This document shows, one piece after another, positions 8,537 to 15,352 of a stretch of DNA of 64,000 bases. The stretch's first letter is position 1. Every line of letters starts with the position of its first letter. Under the pieces are notes generated by a model. That model did no database searches. It saw only the letters and a program-made list of their open reading frames with translations, and had not been told where the DNA came from. The translations under genes were made by a program, and so were the position numbers. The DNA comes from Stenotrophomonas sp. UBA2124 (GTDB lineage Bacteria > Pseudomonadota > Gammaproteobacteria > Xanthomonadales > Xanthomonadaceae), in the NCBI GenBank assembly GCA_002329155.1, contig DCXY01000029.1, positions 3,749-67,748 of the forward strand, given 5' to 3'.

Positions 8537-9430
8537 ATGACCGACAGCTCCGACCTCCTTGTCCGCTTTCTTTTGCCCGATGCCGGCGTGCGTGGCGTAC
8601 ATGTGCGCCTGGGCGGGAGCTGGCGCGAAATCCTTTCCCACGGCGATTACCCGCCTGCGGCCGCGCGCCTGCTGGGCGAAGCCTGCGCGGCCTCGGCCCT
8701 GTTCACCGGCCACACCAAGATCGATGGGCGGCTGTCCATCCAGCTGCGCAGCAGCTCCGCGCTGCGCGCCCTGTTCACCGAATGCACCTCTGCCGGCACC
8801 CTGCGCGGCATTGCCCAGCTGGCCGAAGGCGAGGATGCCCCGACCACGCTGTCGGCCCTCGGCGAGGACGCACTGCTGGCCATCACCATTGAAAACCCCG
8901 GCCTGGACCCGCGCGAGCCGCAACGCTACCAGAGCCTGGTGAACCTGGCCGGCGACAGCCTGGATGAGGCGTTCGAGGACTATTTCCGCCATTCCGAACA
9001 GCTGCCCACGCGCCTGCTGCTGGCCTGCGACGGCGAGCACGCTGCCGGCCTGCTGCTGCAGAAGCTGCCCGGCGATGCCGGCGACGAGGACGGCTGGGTC
9101 CGTTGCGGCGCCCTGTTCGACACCCTGGGCCGCGAGGAACTGCTGGCACTGCCGGGCAGCGAGCTGCTGCACCGCCTGTTCCATGAGGAACACCCGGAAC
9201 TGATGGGCGACAAGCCGCTGCGCTTTGGCTGCTCCTGCTCGCGCGAGCGGGTGGAGGCCATGCTGCAGTCCCTCGGCGAGGAGGAAGCCCGGGCCGCGGC
9301 CGAGGCCACCGGGCAGGTGGAGGTGCGCTGCGAGTTCTGTGGCCGCCAATACCACTTCCCTTTGACGGAATTCGGCGTATTGTTCGGACCTATACCCCCT
9401 CAGCAGCCGGCCCCTGACAGGCTGCAATAG
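8537..9430 (+). CDS. hslO: Hsp33 redox-regulated holdase chaperone
   Basis: 297 residues. The C-terminal redox switch is intact: CSC (about 229-231) and CEFC (about 266-269), which bind zinc in the reduced, inactive form and form disulfides on oxidative stress. N-terminal Hsp33 landmarks include FTGHTKIDGRLSIQL and SLVNLAGDSLDEAFEDYF. Divergent from mtgA. The ATG at 8537 gives the conserved N-terminus. Confidence 0.97.
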   Translation: MTDSSDLLVRFLLPDAGVRGVHVRLGGSWREILSHGDYPPAAARLLGEACAASALFTGHTKIDGRLSIQLRSSSALRALFTECTSAGTLRGIAQLAEGEDAPTTLSALGEDALLAITIENPGLDPREPQRYQSLVNLAGDSLDEAFEDYFRHSEQLPTRLLLACDGEHAAGLLLQKLPGDAGDEDGWVRCGALFDTLGREELLALPGSELLHRLFHEEHPELMGDKPLRFGCSCSRERVEAMLQSLGEEEARAAAEATGQVEVRCEFCGRQYHFPLTEFGVLFGPIPPQQPAPDRLQ

Positions 9431-9465
9431 GGCCTGGCGAGTTGCGTTCTGGGGAGGACGAAGAC

Positions 9466-9494
9466 TTGTTAAGAAACCATAAACGCTCTACGAT
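9466..9494 (+). promoter_or_regulatory. Sigma-70 promoter before the 9548 gene
   Basis: TTGTTA (9466-9471), a 17-bp spacer and TACGAT (9489-9494), in a locally AT-rich stretch 53 bp upstream of the ATG at 9548. Confidence 0.6.
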
Positions 9495-9547
9495 CCACTG
9501 CTCACGTATCGGGAACTTCCCGGTGCCAACGGGGTCTGATTGAGTCC

Positions 9548-10402
9548 ATGAACGCCTTACTGCGCCTGCCGCTTGCCTTGATGATCGCCTTTGGCGCGGT
9601 CACGGGCGTGCACGCGCAGAGCAAACCCAAGGCGGACGGCACCGTGCTGCCTGTCTGGAACCGCGGCAGCGGCAAGGTCGAAGCCCTGTTGTACCTGGAG
9701 CCGGCTGGCGAACAGCGTGCCGGCGCCCGCTGGAATTTCGGCAGCAGCTCGCTGGACGCCGCCTTCGGCCTGTCCTCGGGTGATTCGCTGGGCCTGCTGT
9801 GCAACGGTGGCCGTGGCAGCAGCATCAGCGGGCTGGCCAGCCACTGCATGCTCGCCAGCCTCGGAGACGATGACGACAGCACCGGCCGCCATGTTTCGGC
9901 CACTGCTGCGTTCAACCGCCCCGGCGGCCGCGTCGGCGTCAGCGCCGGCACCGGCCGTGACACCCTGCCGGCGTGGCTGGCAGGCAGCACCAAGTCTGGT
10001 GCGGCACGGGTGGAGCAGAACGACCTGACCGTATTCGGGCAGAAGAACATCGGCAGCGAAGGCTTCGTCTCCATTGGTGGAACCTACGCCAAGGCCCGCC
10101 TGGTTCCGCTCAGCGATGCCTCTCCGGCGGTGGTCGGCCAGTGGGACAGCAAGAACCTCAGCGTTGGTGGCGGTTATGGTGCGTTCAGCGCCAACGTCAT
10201 CGGCCGCGTCATCGACGCCCCTGGTCAGGGTGGTAAATGGGAAGGCGTGGGCCTGGGCATCACCTGGCGCACGCCATGGAGCGGTCAGCTCACCGTGGGC
10301 GCGGAAAACGTCATTACCCGCGGTAAAAACCCGTTTTCCCCGCGTAATGAGAGCAATGACGACGGCGCGATCCCGTACGTCCGCTACGAGCAGGATCTCT
10401 AG
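9548..10402 (+). CDS. Secreted hypothetical protein, possibly a small outer-membrane beta-barrel
   Basis: 284 residues that I do not recognise as a named family. Residues 1-23 form a signal peptide ending VHAQ. The mature part is rich in Gly, Ser and aromatic residues in alternating patterns (GYGAFSANVIGRVID, WEGVGLGITWRTPWSGQL, IPYVRYEQ) like amphipathic beta strands, so an outer-membrane barrel is plausible but inferred only from composition. Two internal Cys pairs of the secreted type (LLCNGG and SHCML) may form a disulfide. It has its own promoter and terminator and is therefore a single-gene unit. Confidence 0.85.
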   Translation: MNALLRLPLALMIAFGAVTGVHAQSKPKADGTVLPVWNRGSGKVEALLYLEPAGEQRAGARWNFGSSSLDAAFGLSSGDSLGLLCNGGRGSSISGLASHCMLASLGDDDDSTGRHVSATAAFNRPGGRVGVSAGTGRDTLPAWLAGSTKSGAARVEQNDLTVFGQKNIGSEGFVSIGGTYAKARLVPLSDASPAVVGQWDSKNLSVGGGYGAFSANVIGRVIDAPGQGGKWEGVGLGITWRTPWSGQLTVGAENVITRGKNPFSPRNESNDDGAIPYVRYEQDL

Positions 10403-10430
10403 GCAGTTCGTTCTCAGCACCGTGTTCATC

Positions 10431-10459
10431 AAAAACGCCCCGCTTGTCGGGGCGTTTTT
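10431..10459 (+). terminator. Rho-independent terminator after the 9548 gene
   Basis: CGCCCCG-CTTGT-CGGGGCG stem followed by TTTTT and preceded by AAAAA; a textbook intrinsic terminator. Confidence 0.92.
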
Positions 10460-10521
10460 CTTGCCAGCTGAATTGGCACTTTGCTGAATACAACCAAGTT
10501 CGAATCAATTGTTAACCAATC

Positions 10522-10550
10522 TTTAATTTCTCGGACCGGCCAAGTACTAT
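10522..10550 (+). promoter_or_regulatory. Candidate promoter of the TonB-dependent receptor gene
   Basis: TTTAAT (10522-10527), 17 bp, TACTAT (10545-10550). The -35 is weak. The predicted start near 10557 coincides with the beginning of the hairpin at 10559. Confidence 0.45.
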
Positions 10551-10558
10551 CGGACGCA

Positions 10559-10599
10559 ACCTTCGTTTTTGGATTCGCCTTTTCGAATCCGGCGAAGGT
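10559..10599 (+). promoter_or_regulatory. Two-part hairpin in the leader of the TonB-dependent receptor mRNA
   Basis: Outer arms ACCTTCG (10559-10565) and CGAAGGT (10593-10599) enclose inner arms GGATTCG (10571-10577) and CGAATCC (10584-10590). All 14 pairs are Watson-Crick. There is no U-run, so it is not a terminator; it could stabilise the 5' end or regulate the leader. Confidence 0.5.
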
Positions 10600-10643
10600 C
10601 ACTTCAGCAGTATCCAAGTCCTTTAGGCAGAGAGAGACAACCA

Positions 10644-13514
10644 ATGAACTGCAAGTCCAACAAACTGCGTGATGCAGTTGTGCTGGCGTTGATCGCCAGT
10701 GCCTCAACCGCCGGCTCGGCCCTCGCGCAGGATGCCACCAGCAGCAGCGGCACAACCAACCTCGATCGCATCGAAGTCACCGGCTCGCGCATCCGCAAGG
10801 TTGATGCTGAAACCGCCCAGCCGGTTGTCACCATCACCCGCGACGCCATCGAAAAGCAGGGCGCCCAATCCGTTGGCGACATCCTGCAACAGATCGCAGC
10901 CACCGGCTCTCCGGCACTCAGCCGCAGCGCCCCGTTGAACTCCGGCGAAAGCCCCGGCGGCACTTACATCGATCTGCGCAACCTCGGGCCGGCCCGTACC
11001 CTGGTACTGCTGAATGGTCGTCGCCTGGGTGCAAACAACGATGGTCTGCAGGATCTGTCGACGATTCCGTCGGGCATGGTCGAGCGCATTGAAGTGCTGA
11101 AGGATGGTGCATCCTCGCTGTACGGCTCCGACGCCATTGCCGGCGTGATCAACGTGATCACTCGCAAGGATTTTGAAGGCGCCGAGGTTGGTGGCTACGT
11201 TGGCCAGTTCGGCGAAGGCGATGGGCAGCAGAAGACGGCCCACTTCATCATGGGCGCCAAGGGCGAGCGTTCCTCGATCACCTTCGGCGTTCAGTACGAC
11301 GAAGAAGACCCGGTTTGGGCGCGTAATCGTTGGTGGGCCGTGGATACCTACCCCGGCTACCCTGCCTACAGCTACACCTCGGTCGGCGCCATCGGCAACA
11401 TCCAGATCCCGGGCCGCAAAGGCTGGTGGGTTCTGAAGGATGGCGGTGACCCCAAGAACGTCAACGACTACCGTCAGCAGATCGGCGGCCCGGGTGGCGA
11501 TACCAGTGTCGCTGCCGAGCAGATGATGGCCAAGACCGGCATCAAGCGTCAGTCGATCTTCACCACTGCCGAGTTCGCGTTGACGGACTCCATCAACTTC
11601 AACGTGGAAGCGAATTACAACCGCCGCGAGACCGATATTCAGGTTGCTGGCTATCCGTACCAGAGCAATGCACCGGACGTGCAGACCCCGATCTCCGCAG
11701 GCAGCTACTTCAACCCGAACGGCGCTGATACCCACTTCCGCCGCCGTGGCTGGGAAGTGCCGCGTACCACCAACCGCAAGCTCGACACCTATCGCTTCAC
11801 TGCCGCGTTCGACGGCTCGTTCAGCGTTGGCGACCGCTTCTGGGACTGGGACGTCGGCTATACCTACAGCCGCAGCGACGCCACCATTGCTTCTCGTGGT
11901 GACTTCAACAAGCTTGCCGTTTCGCAGGCAGTCGGCCCGTCGTTCATGAACGCCGACGGCAAGGTGCAGTGTGGCACCGCAGCCAATCCGATCGCTCTGG
12001 ACCAGTGCACCCCGTGGAGCCCGGTGCTGAATTCGGGCGAATACTCGCTGATGGATCCGCGCATCCAGGATCGCTTCTTCCTGAATACCGTGGGCACCGC
12101 CGAGTCCCGTGCCGACGACTACTTCGCCAACATCAGCGGCACCGTTGCCACCCTGCCGGGTGGTGATCTGGGTATCGCTGCCGGCTTCAACCACCGCAAG
12201 AACAGCGGTGAGTATGTGCCGGATGCGCTTTCGCAGTCCGGCTACAGCACCAACCTGGCCTCCAAGCCGACCTCCGGTTCCTATTCGGTGGACGAGTTCT
12301 ACCTGGAAGCCGACATCCCGCTGCTGCGTGACCTGCCGGGTGCACAGGAACTGGCGATCAACGTCGCCAGCCGCTACTCGGATTACGACGCGTTCGGCGA
12401 TACCGTCAACAGCAAGTTCAGCTTCCGCTGGAAGCCGATAAATGACCTGCTGGTCCGTGGCACCTGGGCACAGGGCTTCCGCGTGCCGGCCATCTCCGAC
12501 CTGTACGGCGGCCTGGGCCAGACCTTCGACTACTACAGCGACCCCTGCGATACCGTCAATGGCGCCGCGTCGAACAATCCGGCCGTGTTTGCACGCTGTC
12601 AGGCGGCGATCGCCGGGTACACCGGCTTCACCTATCCTGGTGATACCACCAACGTCGGCTTCCAGCAGACTGGCCAGGGCGGCAATCTCGCCTATGGCGG
12701 TCAGAGCGGCGTGCCGTTCCTGTCGGGCTCCAACCCGAACGTAACTCCGGAAACGGCCATCAGCCGCAGCCTCGGCCTGGTCTACAGCCCCAGCTATGTT
12801 GACGGCCTGGGCATCTCGCTGGACTTCTGGCGCACGCGCATTGACAACGTCATCACCGCGTTCAGTGCCGGTGGCATTCTGAATGACTGCTACGTGTACC
12901 AAATTGCCAGCCAGTGCGCCATGTTCACGCGTGACGCTACGACCGGTGTAGTCAACACCCTCACCCGCACAACTCGCAACGCCGGTTACTGGGATATCGA
13001 AGGCTACGACCTGGAAGTGAACTACACGCTGCCGGAAACGAGCTTCGGCCGCTTCGGCATCAACTGGCAGAGCACCTACTACAGCAAGTTCGAGATCAAG
13101 TCCGACAGCACCCAGAATACGACCCCGCAGCCGCAGGTCGGTTTTGGTGAGAACTACCGCATCCGCTCGGTTGCCAAGCTTGACTGGGACCTGGGCGACT
13201 TCGGTGCGAGCTGGACCGCGCGTTACTACTCGGGCACCAAGGAAGAGTGCTACTTCAGCGACCGCTGCAACGATCCGGACTACGTGGATCGCGAGGGCAA
13301 TGGTCTGCCGCAGAACCGCAACGGTGCGGTGACCTACCACGACGTGCAGTTCCGCATGAACACGGCGTGGAATGGCAGCTTCGCCATTGGTGTGAACAAC
13401 GTGTTCGACAAGCGCATGAGCCTGCTGTTCACGCAGCCGGTCAGTGGCTTCTCCAACCCGAGCCAGTTCGACATCGGACGTTTCATGTACATGAAGTACA
13501 CCCAGAAGTTCTGA
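10644..13514 (+). CDS. TonB-dependent outer-membrane receptor
   Basis: 956 residues from the ATG at 10644, preceded by a GAGAGA ribosome site. The signal peptide ends about residue 28 (SALAQ). A plug domain starts at DRIEVTGSRI and includes LRNLGPARTLVLLNGRR and LKDGASSLYGSDAIAGVINVI. A 22-strand barrel follows, ending in a C-terminal Phe (MKYTQKF). The class is the large xanthomonad receptors used to import siderophores, sugars, peptides or other nutrients by TonB energy; the ligand cannot be read from sequence. No transport or enzyme genes adjoin it, so context gives no substrate. Confidence 0.95.
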   Translation: MNCKSNKLRDAVVLALIASASTAGSALAQDATSSSGTTNLDRIEVTGSRIRKVDAETAQPVVTITRDAIEKQGAQSVGDILQQIAATGSPALSRSAPLNSGESPGGTYIDLRNLGPARTLVLLNGRRLGANNDGLQDLSTIPSGMVERIEVLKDGASSLYGSDAIAGVINVITRKDFEGAEVGGYVGQFGEGDGQQKTAHFIMGAKGERSSITFGVQYDEEDPVWARNRWWAVDTYPGYPAYSYTSVGAIGNIQIPGRKGWWVLKDGGDPKNVNDYRQQIGGPGGDTSVAAEQMMAKTGIKRQSIFTTAEFALTDSINFNVEANYNRRETDIQVAGYPYQSNAPDVQTPISAGSYFNPNGADTHFRRRGWEVPRTTNRKLDTYRFTAAFDGSFSVGDRFWDWDVGYTYSRSDATIASRGDFNKLAVSQAVGPSFMNADGKVQCGTAANPIALDQCTPWSPVLNSGEYSLMDPRIQDRFFLNTVGTAESRADDYFANISGTVATLPGGDLGIAAGFNHRKNSGEYVPDALSQSGYSTNLASKPTSGSYSVDEFYLEADIPLLRDLPGAQELAINVASRYSDYDAFGDTVNSKFSFRWKPINDLLVRGTWAQGFRVPAISDLYGGLGQTFDYYSDPCDTVNGAASNNPAVFARCQAAIAGYTGFTYPGDTTNVGFQQTGQGGNLAYGGQSGVPFLSGSNPNVTPETAISRSLGLVYSPSYVDGLGISLDFWRTRIDNVITAFSAGGILNDCYVYQIASQCAMFTRDATTGVVNTLTRTTRNAGYWDIEGYDLEVNYTLPETSFGRFGINWQSTYYSKFEIKSDSTQNTTPQPQVGFGENYRIRSVAKLDWDLGDFGASWTARYYSGTKEECYFSDRCNDPDYVDREGNGLPQNRNGAVTYHDVQFRMNTAWNGSFAIGVNNVFDKRMSLLFTQPVSGFSNPSQFDIGRFMYMKYTQKF

Positions 13515-13541
13515 TCGATCCATTGATCAGGCTCTGAAGCA

Positions 13542-13569
13542 ACGGCCCCGCAAGGGGCCGTTGTCTTTT
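13542..13569 (+). terminator. Terminator after the TonB-dependent receptor gene
   Basis: ACGGCCCC-GCAA-GGGGCCGT stem followed by TTGTCTTTT. Confidence 0.85.
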
Positions 13570-13605
13570 CCACGCTACTGGCCTGCTACTCGATCAGGTG
13601 CACAC

Positions 13606-13632
13606 AAAAAAGCCGCTTTTCAGCGGCTTTTT
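13606..13632. terminator. Bidirectional terminator between the receptor and tetR genes
   Basis: AGCCGCT-TTTC-AGCGGCT stem with A6 on the left and T5 on the right, so it can work on both strands. On the minus strand it serves the tetR gene. Confidence 0.85.
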
Positions 13633-13667
13633 CTACAACCTGCTCATCGAGCCTGCGCTGGCGGCAC

Positions 13668-14270
13668 TCAGCCGTTCGGAATCAACGTCTCGATGACGTG
13701 CTCCACGTAGGCCTCGAAATCCTCGCGGGCCTGCTTGGGCTGCTGCAACTGCAGCGACAGCTGCAGGAAGCCGACATAGGCGGCGTAGGCCAGCCGTGCG
13801 CGGTGGCGGGCGTCGGTGGAACTCAGGCCGGCCTGACGGAACGAGGCGATCAGGTATTCCATGCGCCGCTGCGAAACGCGGTCGATGACCGGGCGCACCA
13901 TCGGGTTGTCCAGCGCCTTGAGCAGCTCGCTGTAGATGATGTGCGGAGTGACTTCGTGCGCCACCAGCTGGAACAGCGCGCGCAGGCGCGTGCGCGGATC
14001 AGGTACTTCTTCCAGGCTGCCGAACACCTGCTGCTGCTCCACCAGCTCCCAACGCTCCAGCGCCGCCTGCAGCAACGCATCGCGCGACGGGAAGTGCCAG
14101 TAGAAGCTGCCCTTGGTGACGCCGAGGCGGCGCGCCAGCGGCTCCACCGCCACCGCACCCACGCCCTGCTCGGCAATCAGGTCCAACGCGGCCTGGGCCC
14201 AATCATCCGCACTGAGGCGGCTGTGGCGGCCATTGCGGGCATCCGCCGAAGAAGCTGATGTGTCATTCAT
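13668..14270 (-). CDS. TetR family transcriptional regulator
   Basis: 200 residues from the ATG at 14270. The N-terminal helix-turn-helix is classical (about 24-65: LARRLGVTKGSFYWHFPSRD), followed by an all-helical ligand domain. It is divergent from the hydrolase-fadE operon, and two copies of one palindrome flank the operon promoter. The simplest reading is a repressor of that operon responding to an acyl-CoA or fatty-acid-like ligand; this is inference from position. Upstream in-frame starts would run back through the operator region and were not used. Confidence 0.93.
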   Translation of the reverse strand: MNDTSASSADARNGRHSRLSADDWAQAALDLIAEQGVGAVAVEPLARRLGVTKGSFYWHFPSRDALLQAALERWELVEQQQVFGSLEEVPDPRTRLRALFQLVAHEVTPHIIYSELLKALDNPMVRPVIDRVSQRRMEYLIASFRQAGLSSTDARHRARLAYAAYVGFLQLSLQLQQPKQAREDFEAYVEHVIETLIPNG

Positions 14271-14386
14271 TTGTAGATTTAACCATACGGCGGGGACTGG
14301 TGCAGTACGCCGATTTGTCAAATCGACATGAATCGCTCTTACGCCCATTCCGGGGAAAGGCTTGGCGGCAGGGATGATACGCCTCC

Positions 14387-14400
14387 ATACCGCAGGGTAT
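14387..14400. promoter_or_regulatory. Operator 1, palindrome ATACC-N4-GGTAT
   Basis: ATACC-GCAG-GGTAT, perfect 5-bp arms. It abuts and overlaps by one base the TTGACA of the hydrolase-fadE promoter. Same consensus as 14423-14436; the likely target of the divergent TetR protein. Confidence 0.65.
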
Positions 14401-14429
14401 TGACAGCACCACCCACCTGTCCATACCAT
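14400..14429 (+). promoter_or_regulatory. Promoter of the hydrolase-fadE operon
   Basis: Perfect -35 TTGACA (14400-14405), 18-bp spacer, -10 TACCAT (14424-14429). The -10 lies inside operator 2 and the -35 touches operator 1, so a bound repressor would cover the RNA polymerase site. Confidence 0.6.
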
Positions 14430-14436
14430 CAGGTAT
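14423..14436. promoter_or_regulatory. Operator 2, palindrome ATACC-N4-GGTAT
   Basis: ATACC-ATCA-GGTAT, extended by one base pair to CATACC/GGTATG and one more to CCATACC/GGTATGG. Its centre is 36 bp from that of operator 1. It overlaps the -10 element and the start point. Confidence 0.65.
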
Positions 14437-14458
14437 GGTTATCCCCTCCTCCTCCTCC

Positions 14459-15352
14459 ATGCATTGCCAAGACATCCGCCTGGAAGGTGCGTTGGGTGCC
14501 GGGCTGGCTGCCACCCGTGCATCGGGCACGCGTACGCCTGTGGTGTTCGCCCATGGCTTCGGCCAGACCCGTGGGGCGTGGACCAGTGCCGCCGAGGCGC
14601 TGAATGCCGCCGGCCACCCCACGCTCAGCTATGACGCACGCGGCCACGGTGATTCCGACTGGAATGCGGCCGACCTGCCCTACCACGGCGAGCAGTTCAC
14701 CGATGACCTTATTGTCGTTGCCGGCGAGCAGTCGCACCCGCCGATGCTGGTGGCCGCCTCGATGGGCGGCCTGTTCGGGCTGATGGCCGAAGCCCGTTGG
14801 CCGGGTCTGTTCTCGGCGATGGTGCTGGTGGACATCACCCCGCGCTGGGAAACCCGCGGCGTGGAGCGCATTCTTGCGTTCATGAGCGCGCACCCGGACG
14901 GCTTTGCCTCGCTGGAAGCCGCCGCCGACAGCATCGCCAGCTACATGCCGCACCGCCCGCGCAAGAGCGAGGAGTCGCTGCGCGCCTTGCTGCGCCCCAC
15001 CACCGATGGCCGCTGGAACTGGCATTGGGATCCGCGCCTGGTGGACGAGCTGGCCCGTGACAGCGAGCAGCATCAGGATGCCATCGCCGAGGCCGCGCGC
15101 CAGGTGCAGTGCCCGGTGCTGCTGATCAGCGGTGGCCGCAGCGATCTGGTCTCGCCGCAGACCGTGGAAGAATTCATGACACTGGTGCCGCATGCGCAGC
15201 ATGTGCATCTGCCCGACGCCACCCACATGGTGGCCGGCGATGACAACAATGCGTTTACCGCCGCCGTGTTGAACTACCTGGACGCCCTGCCTTCGGCCAC
15301 CGCCACCGCATCGTCCGTCCGAACCGAGCACGTTACCGGAGCAAGCCAATGA
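14459..15352 (+). CDS. Alpha/beta hydrolase, first gene of the fadE operon
   Basis: 297 residues from the ATG at 14459. The nucleophile elbow is ASMGG, with GRSDLVSPQTVEEF for the acid region and a terminal DATHMVAGDDNN His. An oxyanion-type FAHGFGQTRG occurs early. It may be a thioesterase, esterase or hydrolase acting on acyl substrates. Its last codons overlap the start of fadE (ATGA), implying translational coupling. An ATG at 14435 is in frame but lies inside operator 2 at the predicted transcription start, so the later start is preferred. Confidence 0.88.
   Translation: MHCQDIRLEGALGAGLAATRASGTRTPVVFAHGFGQTRGAWTSAAEALNAAGHPTLSYDARGHGDSDWNAADLPYHGEQFTDDLIVVAGEQSHPPMLVAASMGGLFGLMAEARWPGLFSAMVLVDITPRWETRGVERILAFMSAHPDGFASLEAAADSIASYMPHRPRKSEESLRALLRPTTDGRWNWHWDPRLVDELARDSEQHQDAIAEAARQVQCPVLLISGGRSDLVSPQTVEEFMTLVPHAQHVHLPDATHMVAGDDNNAFTAAVLNYLDALPSATATASSVRTEHVTGASQ

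Noticed and set aside
10704..13523. 939-codon frame antisense to the TonB-dependent receptor
   Set aside because: The sense strand has a complete receptor with signal peptide, plug and C-terminal Phe; the antisense product has no recognisable domain.
14429..15349. Minus-strand frame opposite the alpha/beta hydrolase
   Set aside because: The plus-strand protein has an intact nucleophile elbow and couples to fadE.
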